From assembly GCF_019977335.1 (NCBI RefSeq), contig NZ_AP024653.1:1984001-2048000 (forward strand): a stretch of 64,000 nt of DNA, given 5' to 3'. This stretch comes from Arthrobacter sp. NicSoilB4 (GTDB taxonomy: Bacteria; Actinomycetota; Actinomycetes; Actinomycetales; Micrococcaceae). A program made the translations under genes and the position numbers. Shown one piece after another: positions 56,263-63,853 of this stretch. Below the pieces are notes generated by a model. It was not told the DNA's origin. It made no database searches and was given only the letters and a program-made list of their open reading frames with translations. The first letter of the stretch is position 1; every line of letters begins with the position of its first letter.

Positions 56263-57060
56263 ATGTCTACTCTTGAGATCAAGGACCTGCACGTCAGCAT
56301 TGACACCGAGCAGGGCACGAAGGAAATCCTGAAGGGCGTCAGCCTGACCATCCGGACGGGCGAGACCCACGCCATCATGGGCCCGAACGGTTCCGGCAAG
56401 TCCACCCTGGCGTCCACCATCGCCGGGCACCCGCGCTACAACGTCACCTCCGGCACCATCACGCTGGACGGCGAAGACGTCCTCGCGATGAGCGTCGACG
56501 AGCGCGCCCGCGCCGGCATGTTCCTGGCCATGCAGTACCCCGTCGAGGTTCCCGGCGTCAGCATGACCAACTTCCTGCGCACCGCCAAGACGGCCATCGA
56601 CGGCGAAGCACCCAAGCTGCGCACCTGGACCAAGGACGTCAAGGCCGCCATGGCGCAGCTGCGCATCGACGCCGACTTCACCCAGCGCAACGTCAACGAA
56701 GGCTTCTCCGGCGGCGAGAAGAAGCGCGTCGAAATCCTCCAGCTGGAGCTGTTCAAGCCGAAGTTCGCCATCCTCGACGAGACGGACTCCGGCCTGGACG
56801 TCGACGCACTCAAGGTTGTCTCCGAGGGCGTCAACCGCGCCCACTCCGAAGGCAACATGGGCACCCTGCTCATCACGCACTACACCCGGATCCTGCGCTA
56901 CATCAAGCCGGACTTCGTGCACGTGTTCGTCGACGGCCAGGTTGTTGAAGAGGGCGGCCCGGAGCTCGCCGACCGCCTCGAAGAAGAAGGCTACGACCGC
57001 TACGCCACCGGCGCCGGGGCAGCCACCATCGCTGCTGCGTCCGCTGCAGCACAGGCCTAG
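56263..57060 (+). CDS. sufC: Fe-S cluster assembly ATPase SufC
   Basis: A 265-residue ABC-type ATPase that powers the SufBCD scaffold. Walker A is IMGPNGSGKSTLAST (about residue 34), the signature is NEGFSGGEKKRVEILQ, and Walker B is FAILDETDSGLDVDAL. The switch His is in LLITHYTRIL. The ATG at 56263 has AGAGGAG about 12 nt upstream; the open frame further left is the hairpin region. The last 15 residues are Ala-rich. Followed after 13 nt by the DUF59 gene. Confidence 0.97.
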   Translation: MSTLEIKDLHVSIDTEQGTKEILKGVSLTIRTGETHAIMGPNGSGKSTLASTIAGHPRYNVTSGTITLDGEDVLAMSVDERARAGMFLAMQYPVEVPGVSMTNFLRTAKTAIDGEAPKLRTWTKDVKAAMAQLRIDADFTQRNVNEGFSGGEKKRVEILQLELFKPKFAILDETDSGLDVDALKVVSEGVNRAHSEGNMGTLLITHYTRILRYIKPDFVHVFVDGQVVEEGGPELADRLEEEGYDRYATGAGAATIAAASAAAQA

Positions 57061-57073
57061 TTAGGACTTCACG

Positions 57074-57406
57074 ATGACCGAACTCAATGTGGCCCGCACG
57101 GGCCTCGAGGATGTCGAAGAGGCACTCAAGGATGTGATCGACCCTGAACTGGGTGTGAACATCGTTGACCTGGGCCTGCTGTACGGCCTGAAGTACTCAG
57201 ACGACGACGGCGCCCTGCTGATCGACATGACGCTCACCACGGCCGCCTGCCCGCTCACCGACGTGATCGAGGAGCAGGTCGGCAAGGCCCTGGACGGGGT
57301 TGTCGACGAATGGCGCCTGAACTGGGTGTGGATGCCGCCGTGGGGTCCGGAACGGATCACCGAGGACGGCCGCGACCAGATGCGCGCCCTCGGCTTCAAC
57401 ATCTAG
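57074..57406 (+). CDS. DUF59 (MIP18/SufT-like) iron-sulfur maturation protein
   Basis: A 110-residue single-domain protein of the DUF59/MIP18 family. DVIDPELGVNIVDLGLLYGL and TTAACPLTDVIEEQ are its two signature blocks; the Cys in AACPLTD is the conserved residue implicated in cluster transfer. Related SufT/PaaD-like proteins help mature Fe-S enzymes. It closes the sufR-B-D-Rieske-C operon. No cysteine desulfurase (sufS) or SufU gene follows here; the sulfur source must be encoded elsewhere. Confidence 0.92.
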   Translation: MTELNVARTGLEDVEEALKDVIDPELGVNIVDLGLLYGLKYSDDDGALLIDMTLTTAACPLTDVIEEQVGKALDGVVDEWRLNWVWMPPWGPERITEDGRDQMRALGFNI

Positions 57407-57421
57407 AACCGCACCGCTTAA

Positions 57422-57468
57422 ACGACGACGGCGGGTCCACCTTTCTGAGGTGGGCCCGCCGTCGTCGT
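57422..57468. terminator. Bidirectional terminator after the suf operon
   Basis: A 21-bp stem (57422-57442 with 57448-57468), with one G-U wobble and loop TTCTG. It separates the suf operon from the convergent zinc metallopeptidase gene. There is no T-run on either side. Confidence 0.85.
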
Positions 57469-57543
57469 CCCGTCGGTTGTTCCGCAACCGCCCTTTTGGC
57501 GGCCCATAACGGCAGGCACGGAGCAGTCGATGGGGCTATCGGG

Positions 57544-58431
57544 TCATGGGGTGGCGACGGCGAACGTGTCGCACTGGTTGATGTCGCCGGTCGAGTAGCC
57601 CTGGTAGAACCATTTCTGCCGCTGGGCGCTGGAACCGTGCGTCCAGGCCTCGGGGGAGACCCGGCCCGTCGCGGCTTTCTGGATCCGGTCGTCACCGACG
57701 GCGGAGGCGGCGGAGAGGGCATCCTGCAGATCCCGCTCCGTCAGCGGCTCCAGGAACGGCAGCCCGGTCTTGGGATCCTGCTGGGTCGTGGCGTAGCGGA
57801 CCCACAGCCCGGCGTAGCAGTCAGCCTGCAGCTCCACCCGGACGGCACCGGATTCCGGTCCCTGCGGATCCTGCTGGGCCCGGTCCAGGTTCCCCAGCAC
57901 GTTCTGGATGTGGTGGCCGAACTCGTGCGCCACCACGTATTCCTGGGCGAGGGGTCCGCCGGAGGAACCGAAGCGGTCCACGAGTTCCTGGAAAAAGCCC
58001 GGGTCGAAGTACGCGGTGGAGTCGGCGGGGCAATAGAACGGGCCCACATCCGAGGTCGCCGAGCCGCAGCCGGTGTTGGTGGCCGCGTCGAAGATCACCG
58101 TGTCAGGCTGCGGATACTGCCTGTTGTATTGGGCGAGGTAGGCGGGCCAGAAGGCGTTCAGGCTGTTGACCGTTCCGGTGATGCGGCAGTCGAGCCGGGC
58201 GTCGGCGTCGGCGCCGGTCGTGCACGCAGGGGCGGTGCCCTGGCTTTGCGATCCGGGATCCTGCGTGCCGGCGCCTAGGCCTTCCAGCAGGCTCGGATTG
58301 ATGCCGAGCAGGGCCGCGATCAGCAGGATGATGCCGCCGCCGATCCCGCCCCCGACTTTGACGCCGCGGCCCATGCCGCGGCGGTCCTGGACCTGCGAGG
58401 GATCCAGCTGAACATTGTCATTGAAACTCAT
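57544..58431 (-). CDS. Membrane-anchored neutral zinc metallopeptidase (YpfJ family)
   Basis: A 295-residue protein. After a 28-residue cytosolic tail it has one transmembrane segment (GGGIGGGIILLIAALLGINP), then an extracytoplasmic catalytic domain with the zincin motif VVAHEFGHHIQNVLG (HExxH, about residue 165). ELQADCYAGLWV supplies the downstream Glu ligand (E-x2-D). Four Cys (TACTTGAD, DCRITG, TGCG, FYCP) may form disulfides outside. Substrate unknown. ATG at 58431 follows a leaderless-type -10. Converges on the suf operon. Confidence 0.9.
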   Translation of the reverse strand: MSFNDNVQLDPSQVQDRRGMGRGVKVGGGIGGGIILLIAALLGINPSLLEGLGAGTQDPGSQSQGTAPACTTGADADARLDCRITGTVNSLNAFWPAYLAQYNRQYPQPDTVIFDAATNTGCGSATSDVGPFYCPADSTAYFDPGFFQELVDRFGSSGGPLAQEYVVAHEFGHHIQNVLGNLDRAQQDPQGPESGAVRVELQADCYAGLWVRYATTQQDPKTGLPFLEPLTERDLQDALSAASAVGDDRIQKAATGRVSPEAWTHGSSAQRQKWFYQGYSTGDINQCDTFAVATP

Positions 58432-58437
58432 GCTGTC

Positions 58438-58482
58438 ACAATATCGCGTGCCGCCTTGCGGACGGCTCCCGGCCGGTAAAGT
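58438..58482. promoter_or_regulatory. Divergent leaderless-type promoters of the metallopeptidase and acyl-CoA ligase genes
   Basis: On the minus strand TATTGT (58438-58443) is followed by GACAGC and the ATG at 58431. On the plus strand TAAAGT (58477-58482) is followed by TGGTCTG and the ATG at 58490. The two -10 boxes lie 33 nt apart, back to back. Confidence 0.55.
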
Positions 58483-58489
58483 TGGTCTG

Positions 58490-59902
58490 ATGCCTTTCCT
58501 CGACAGACTTCAGCGCTGGGCCGATGACCGCCCCGACGGGACCGCCGTCGTCGTGGCCGGGCAGCGCCTGAGCTGGGAAGAGCTGCGGGACACGGCCGCC
58601 GGGCTGGTGCCGGGCGCACCCGCCGTGACCGTGCTGTCGGAAGAGAATTCGCTGCACTTCGCCGCGGCCTTCGCGGCCGGCGTTGCCGGGGAACGGCAGT
58701 GTGCCGTGCTGGACCCGACGTGGCACCAGCAACTGCAGGACGCGATCAGGGACCGGATCCGCGGCCTGTCGACGGGAGCCGCCGCTGCGGACGCCCTCAC
58801 CGCTACGGAACTCGCCGACGGGCTCCCGGACACGACGTTCCTAATCGGCCTGACGTCCGGGACCACGTCCGTGCCCAAGGCCTTCTCCCGCACACGGCGG
58901 TCCTGGCAGCTGTCCTTCGACGCGTCGATCGAGTTTTTTGGCCTGGCCGCCGACGACAAGACCCTGGCGCCCGGGCCGCTCGCGGCAAGCCTCAACCTTT
59001 ACGCACTGGCCGAATGCCTGTACGCCGGCTCGGAGTTCCACACCCTGTCACAGTTCGACGTCGGCGACGCCCACGCCGCGGTCAGCCATGACGGAATCAC
59101 CCGGCTGGTGCTCGTACCCACGATGCTGCGGCTCCTCAGCGAGCGGGGACTGAGCGGCGGCGTGGACGCCTCCGGGATCAGGAGCATCATCTGTGCCGGT
59201 TCGAAACTGGACGCCCGGACTCTCGAGGCTGCCCGCCGCTGGGCGCCCAATGCGACCATCTTCGAGTACTACGGCGCCTCCGAGCTGAGCTTTGTCTCCG
59301 GGGCCGGACTCCGGCCCGGCCAGCCGCCGGAGCAGCGCGGAACCGGAATCGGGAAGCCGTTTCCCGGCGTCGAGATCCGCATCCTCGACGACGCCGGAGT
59401 CGAACTGCCGGACGGCGCCGACGGCAACATCTGTGTCCGCAGCGGGATGGTCAGCGACGGGTACCTCTGGGGCGACGACGGCCAGGCCCTGCAGAGTTTC
59501 GACGGCTGGCACACGGTGGGGGACCAGGGCTACCTCGACCGCGGGACCCTGCACATGCTGGGGCGCCGCTTGGACATGATCATCACGGCCGGGACCAACG
59601 TCTACCCGCACGAGGTGGAGCTGGCACTGGCATCCGTACCCGGCGTTGCCGCCGCCGTGGCCGCCGGCCTGGCGGACGATCTCCGGGGCCAAAAGGTCGT
59701 CGCCGGCATCGTTCCGTCCCACGGCGGGGTGACTGCCACGCAGCTGAAGGCCGGCGTGGAGGACGTGCTGGCGCGGAACAAACGGCCGCTGGAGTACTTC
59801 GCCCTGGCCGAACTCCCCCTCACTGACCGGGGCAAGCTCAGCCGGGAACTGCTGCTTGACTGGATTGCGCGCAACGACCCCCGGATCCGGCGCCTTGGCT
59901 GA
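58490..59902 (+). CDS. AMP-forming acyl-CoA ligase
   Basis: A 470-residue ANL-superfamily enzyme that adenylates a carboxylate and transfers it to CoA. The P-loop is IGLTSGTTSVPKAFSRT (about residue 120), A5 is IFEYYGASELSF, the hinge is around LGRRLDMIITAGTNVYPHEV, and the catalytic Lys is in LTDRGKLSRELL. It is shorter than fatty acyl-CoA synthetases (500-560). It overlaps the thiolase by 8 nt and lies next to the biotin transporter; in B. subtilis the equivalent yhfT-yhfS pair sits with bioY. The substrate may be a pimelate-like or medium-chain acid (inference). Confidence 0.9.
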   Translation: MPFLDRLQRWADDRPDGTAVVVAGQRLSWEELRDTAAGLVPGAPAVTVLSEENSLHFAAAFAAGVAGERQCAVLDPTWHQQLQDAIRDRIRGLSTGAAAADALTATELADGLPDTTFLIGLTSGTTSVPKAFSRTRRSWQLSFDASIEFFGLAADDKTLAPGPLAASLNLYALAECLYAGSEFHTLSQFDVGDAHAAVSHDGITRLVLVPTMLRLLSERGLSGGVDASGIRSIICAGSKLDARTLEAARRWAPNATIFEYYGASELSFVSGAGLRPGQPPEQRGTGIGKPFPGVEIRILDDAGVELPDGADGNICVRSGMVSDGYLWGDDGQALQSFDGWHTVGDQGYLDRGTLHMLGRRLDMIITAGTNVYPHEVELALASVPGVAAAVAAGLADDLRGQKVVAGIVPSHGGVTATQLKAGVEDVLARNKRPLEYFALAELPLTDRGKLSRELLLDWIARNDPRIRRLG

Positions 59903-61115
59903 GCAGGAGACGCGGATTCTTCCCGACGACCGGCAGCCTGTCATCATCGCGGCCCGGCGCACCCCGGTCTGCCGCGCCAACGGTGCCCTGAAAAGCCTGC
60001 ACGCCCACGAACTCCTCGCCCCCGTACTCCGCAGCCTGCTGGCCGACGCCGGAGCGGCTCCGGAATCGGTGGCGGATGTGGTGATCGGCAACGCAGTGGG
60101 CGGCGGCGGGAACGTGGCCCGGCTGGCCGCCCTCGAAGCGGGCCTGCCTTTCAGCGTCCCCGGCGTCACGGTGGACCGTCAGTGCGGCTCCGGACTCGAC
60201 GCGATCGTGCTAGCCGCCCAGCTCGTGGCCGCCGGAGGCGGCGGCCTGTACCTGGCCGGCGGAGTGGAGAGCATCAGCACGGCGCCGCTGCGGGCCCGCC
60301 GGAATTCCCAGGGCGACCCCGAATTCTTCTCCCGGGCGCAGTTCGCACCCAAGGGCCTCGGCGACCCGGTCATGGGCGTTGCCGCTGAAAATGTTGCCGA
60401 ACGCTTCGGTATCAGCCGGGAGCGGCAGGACGAGCTGGCGCTGCGCAGCCACCAGCGTGCCCTGGCGTCCGCCGCCGCGGGGGTGTTCGACGCCGAAATC
60501 GTCCAGCTCGACGGCGTTGCGGGGCCGGACGGGGCTGTTGGTCCCGACGGCGGCACGGTGACGGCCGACGACGGGCCGCGCCGCGCGTTGACCGCAGCCG
60601 TGCTGGCCCGGTTCCCTCCGGTGTTCGCCGAGGGTGGCACCGTCACCGCCGGGAACTCCTGCTTCGATGCGGACGGCGCCGCCGCCGTCGTCATCACCTC
60701 GGTGCAGCGCGCCCGGGAACTGGGGGCCACCAACGGATTCCTGGTGCGCGGCACGGACACGGCCGGCGTGGACCCGGAACTGCTAGGCATCGGGGCGGCC
60801 GCGGCAGCCGAACGACTGCTGGAACGGTGTGGCGTCCCAGCCGCCGGGCTGGGGCTGGTCGAGTTCAACGAGGCGTTCGCGTCCCAGACCCTGGCGTGCC
60901 TGGACCGGCTCGGCATCCCGCCGGAGGGCGCCAACCTCGACGGCGGCGCCCTGGCCCTGGGCCACGCCTACGGGGCGTCCGGCGCGGTGCTGGTCACGCG
61001 TTTGCTGGCGCAGGCTCGCCGCGATCCGGTCGAGGGGCAACTGGCGCTGGCAATGATCAGCATCGCCGGGGGCATGGGAACAGCCGCGCTGCTGGAGTAC
61101 CGCAGCATTTTGTAG
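59895..61115 (+). CDS. Thiolase (acetyl-CoA acetyltransferase family)
   Basis: A 406-residue thiolase. The nucleophilic Cys is in VDRQCGSGLDAIVLAAQ (about residue 96), the GFNEAFASQ-type motif is VEFNEAFASQTLACLD, and the C-terminal GHAYGASGAVLV carries the His region but reads GHAYG where most thiolases have GHPIG. The final catalytic Cys-Gly block is changed to SIAGGMGTAAL where CxGxG is usual, so its condensing/thiolytic activity may differ from classical AtoB. A TTG start within the ligase stop (CTTGGCTGA) is my choice; another TTG at 59856 is possible. Probably acts with the upstream ligase. Confidence 0.86.
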   Translation: MAEQETRILPDDRQPVIIAARRTPVCRANGALKSLHAHELLAPVLRSLLADAGAAPESVADVVIGNAVGGGGNVARLAALEAGLPFSVPGVTVDRQCGSGLDAIVLAAQLVAAGGGGLYLAGGVESISTAPLRARRNSQGDPEFFSRAQFAPKGLGDPVMGVAAENVAERFGISRERQDELALRSHQRALASAAAGVFDAEIVQLDGVAGPDGAVGPDGGTVTADDGPRRALTAAVLARFPPVFAEGGTVTAGNSCFDADGAAAVVITSVQRARELGATNGFLVRGTDTAGVDPELLGIGAAAAAERLLERCGVPAAGLGLVEFNEAFASQTLACLDRLGIPPEGANLDGGALALGHAYGASGAVLVTRLLAQARRDPVEGQLALAMISIAGGMGTAALLEYRSIL

Positions 61116-61149
61116 CAGGTGCTCGTGGCGGCTTCGCCTCGGCACCGGG

Positions 61150-61482
61150 GGACATGCCCATTCCTGGGCGCGGGCGATGGGCATACCGGGGTTATGTCCA
61201 CCCGTCACGCTCAGGGGAGCGCATGTCCAGTGGTCCTACGGCTTCGGAGCCCAGACCCGCCCGATGCCACGGGGGGGACATGCCCATTCCTGGGCGCGGG
61301 CGAAGGACATACCGGGGTTATGTCCACCCGTCACGCTCAGGGGAGAGCATGTCCAGTGGTCCTACGGCTTCGGAGCCCAGACCCGCACGAAGCCACCGGG
61401 GGACATGCCCATTCCTTGGCGCGGCCAGTGAACATACTGGGCTTATGTCCACCCTCCACACTCAGGGGAGCGCATGTCCCCC
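61150..61482. repeat. Array of CATG-centred palindromic repeats (cluster 2), 125/126-bp units
   Basis: Three units begin with GGACATGCCC at 61150, 61276 and 61401 (spacing 126 and 125). Each continues with ATTCCTGGGCGCGG (ATTCCTTGG in the third), then a 7-bp inverted repeat with a 7-nt loop: GGGCATA/TATGTCC 61179-61199, GGACATA/TATGTCC 61305-61325 and GAACATA/TATGTCC 61430-61450. Then come CTCAGGGGAG and GCATGTCC. The first two units also share TGGTCCTACGGCTTCGGAG. The same module is found once in cluster 1 (7178-7230). It fills the gap between the convergent thiolase and ecfT genes. No gene is called inside it. Confidence 0.93.
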
Positions 61483-62142
61483 TGGGGATGCGGGCCCGGG
61501 CGAGTGCTGGTCCTCGTCGTTGTGCTCGGCCTCGCCCAGGCCGCGGGCGGCGAGGGCGTCGCCGGTTTGCCGGGCGAAGGCCACGGTGGTGATGAAGACC
61601 GGAAGGATCAGCGCCCGGGGGTTGCGTTCCAGTCCGCGGGCCCGGGCGGAATCGCGGACATCGCTGTACGCGCCCGCGATGAACGGGATACTGCGCAGCA
61701 TGATGGCGATCGTCAGGGCGAAGCGCTCCGGATCCGCCCCGAAGCGCTGGAACGGCATCGCCAGGGAAGCTACCCCGTCCAGCAGCCGCTGCACCGGAGT
61801 GGTGGCGGTGAGGATCGACGCCGCCACAATACAAACCAGCACGTTGAGCACAATCCGTGCCGCCGTGGGCCCGCCGAGCTGCCACCACTGGAACAGTCCG
61901 ATGGCCGCGAGGACGGGCAACACGGGCCGCACCGCCCGGAACAGGCGCGGGAACCCTGCCCCGCTGAGCAGGAACAGTGCACACATCAGCACCAGGGCGG
62001 CGGCCGCCACGGCCCAGTCCACAATCAGGAACGACGCCATCCCGCAGCCGAGGACCAGCAGGAATTTCAGCCACAGCGGCGCGCGGTGCACCACGGAGTT
62101 CCCGGGCACGTAGTTGGCCAGCAGGAATCCGTGGCCGCTCAC
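61462..62142 (-). CDS. ECF transporter transmembrane protein EcfT (BioN-like)
   Basis: A 226-residue membrane protein with about five helices and the Ala-Arg motif DSARARGLERNPRAL near residue 165, which is the coupling helix that contacts the ATPase. It is the shared energy-coupling transmembrane subunit for the adjacent BioY. The last seven codons (GGHALP and stop) lie within the CTCAGGGGAG-GCATGTCC part of a repeat unit, so the palindromic array supplies the stop codon. It overlaps the ATPase by 4 nt (ATGA/TGA). Confidence 0.9.
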   Translation of the reverse strand: MSGHGFLLANYVPGNSVVHRAPLWLKFLLVLGCGMASFLIVDWAVAAAALVLMCALFLLSGAGFPRLFRAVRPVLPVLAAIGLFQWWQLGGPTAARIVLNVLVCIVAASILTATTPVQRLLDGVASLAMPFQRFGADPERFALTIAIMLRSIPFIAGAYSDVRDSARARGLERNPRALILPVFITTVAFARQTGDALAARGLGEAEHNDEDQHSPGPASPGGHALP

Positions 62143-62891
62143 AGTTGCCCCTGGCGCGGTTTTTCCAGCCCTCCGCCCGGAGCCGGGGGGAACGCCGCGC
62201 AGAGCTCCCGGTAGTGGGCGACGGCGGCGGCCGGACCGCCGTCGAACACCACCGACCCTGCGTCGACGACGAGGACCCGGTCCAGGTCCAGCGCGAGTTC
62301 CAGGTCGTGCGTGGAAAGGATGATCTGCTGGCTGAGCCCGGCCAGCGTCCGCCGGAGCAGCTCCCTGTTGCGCAGGTCCAGCAGGGTCGACGGCTCGTCG
62401 AGGACCAGCACTTCCGGGTCGACAGCGAGGACCGCCGCGAGGGCCAAGAGCTGCCGCTCCCCGCCGGAAAGCTCATAGATGCTCTGGTCCGCCAGGGGCA
62501 GGAGGCCGAAACGGTCCAGGGTGGCCTCCGCCTGGCTGCTGCGTTCGCGGGCGTTTCGGACCGAACGCCGGAGTGACAGTTCAACGTCCTCCCGCCCGGT
62601 CGGCATCACCAGCTGCGACAGCGGATCGGTGAAGACGAAGCCGACCCGGCGTCGTACTTCCCGCACCGAGCGGACCGTATCTGAGCCGTCCACCGTGACG
62701 GTGCCGCTGCTCGGCGCCACGAGTCCGTTGAGGAGCCGCAGCAGGGTGGACTTGCCGGAACCGTTGGCGCCGATTACGCCGATCCGCTGCTCAGTGAGCC
62801 GCAGGCTCAGCTCCTCCAGCAGGGTCTTGGGCGACGTGCGGCCGTCGACGGCGACCCGCACCGCAGCCCGGTCCAGCACGATGGTGCTCAC
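62139..62891 (-). CDS. ECF transporter ATPase (BioM-like)
   Basis: A 250-residue ABC ATPase of the energy-coupling type. Walker A is IGANGSGKSTLLRLLNG (about residue 39), the signature is YELSGGERQLLALAAVL, Walker B is VLVLDEPSTLLD and the switch His is IILSTHDLEL. It drives vitamin uptake with EcfT and BioY. Only one ATPase gene is present, consistent with a dedicated BioMNY-type system rather than a shared EcfAA' module. Overlaps bioY by 4 nt. Confidence 0.93.
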   Translation of the reverse strand: MSTIVLDRAAVRVAVDGRTSPKTLLEELSLRLTEQRIGVIGANGSGKSTLLRLLNGLVAPSSGTVTVDGSDTVRSVREVRRRVGFVFTDPLSQLVMPTGREDVELSLRRSVRNARERSSQAEATLDRFGLLPLADQSIYELSGGERQLLALAAVLAVDPEVLVLDEPSTLLDLRNRELLRRTLAGLSQQIILSTHDLELALDLDRVLVVDAGSVVFDGGPAAAVAHYRELCAAFPPAPGGGLEKPRQGQL

Positions 62892-63583
62892 GGCCGGCTG
62901 CCCGCCCCGGCGCCGGGAGCGGGTGTGGCGGTCGCGGGGAGGGGGGTCCCGGCGGTCCGGACCCTGCGGATGAGCAGGTCCGGGAACGCCTTGTGCAGCG
63001 CCAGGGCAATGGTCACTGCCAGTGCGTTCTTGATCACATCGCCGGGGTAGAAGACGAGGTCGGCGAGAAACGCTTTGGAGAAGTCCAGCTTTGCGTTGAC
63101 CATCATTCCCAGGATGCCAAGGCCGTGGACGAAGATGAGGCTGCTCACCATCGCGGCGGCGAAAAGGAGGACGGCGCGGAGCTTGCCGGGACGGCCCGCA
63201 GTGCGGCGGAACACGACGACGGTGAGCCAGCCCACCGCCGTTGCAGCGAACACGAAGCCGATGATGTAGCCCGCTGAGGGGCCGGCTAGGACGCCGAGTC
63301 CGCTGCGTCCGCCACTGAAGATCGGCAGTCCGGCGAGACCAAGGAGAACGTAGAGCCCGACGGCGGCGAAGGCCCTGCCTGGGCCCAGGGCAAGGCCGGT
63401 GAGCATCACGGCGAGCGTCTGCAGGGTGATGGGAACACCGAGTCCGCCAACCGGGATGGCTGCGATCAGGGCGGATCCTGCAACGAGCGCGGCGAAGACG
63501 GCGATCAGTCCCAGGTCGGTGGCGTTCCAGCGGTTCCGGTGCCGGGCGGGGGTGGCGGCAGCGGTGCCGTCAATCTGTGTCAT
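62888..63583 (-). CDS. bioY: Biotin transporter substrate-binding component BioY
   Basis: A 231-residue membrane protein with about six helices that binds biotin in ECF transporters. PITLQTLAVMLTGLALGPGRA, LGLAGLPIFSGGRSGLGVLAGP and GYIIGFVFAA are the BioY signature blocks. The ATG at 63583 has AGGAACTCCC (AGGA 7 nt upstream); the frame is open further left but the conserved fold starts about 20 residues in. First gene of bioY-ecfA-ecfT. I see no BioQ-like dyad or riboswitch in the leader. Confidence 0.94.
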   Translation of the reverse strand: MTQIDGTAAATPARHRNRWNATDLGLIAVFAALVAGSALIAAIPVGGLGVPITLQTLAVMLTGLALGPGRAFAAVGLYVLLGLAGLPIFSGGRSGLGVLAGPSAGYIIGFVFAATAVGWLTVVVFRRTAGRPGKLRAVLLFAAAMVSSLIFVHGLGILGMMVNAKLDFSKAFLADLVFYPGDVIKNALAVTIALALHKAFPDLLIRRVRTAGTPLPATATPAPGAGAGSRP

Positions 63584-63853
63584 GGGAGTTCCTATCGCGA
63601 ATGAATCGGGGACATGCTTCTCTGTTTCTGACTGTACGAGCATGGCCGGGCGGGTTTTTTGTAGGTGCTCCACTAACCGGCGGCCCGGCAGCTGGAGGGC
63701 AGCACCAAAGGCTCCCGCCCGGGGTCCATGTCATGGGGCCGGGGCCGGGCCGGTAGACTTGGAGAGGCCGTCCTCTCGGCCACACTGCCCCGGCCCTTTC
63801 CAGACTCCACCGTTGTGCCGCGGCATTCCCTGTTGTGAAAGGCCTTAGCTGCA
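63584..63853. promoter_or_regulatory. Divergent region between bioY and the ABC-F gene
   Basis: 270 nt. On the plus strand TAGACT (63754-63759) is a -10 candidate about 95 nt before the ABC-F start, followed by a small hairpin GAGAGG/CCTCTC (about 63762-63778). On the bioY side there is a T6 run (63655-63661) and a GGGGACATGC near 63608 that resembles half of the repeat dyad. No other structure stands out. Confidence 0.4.
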
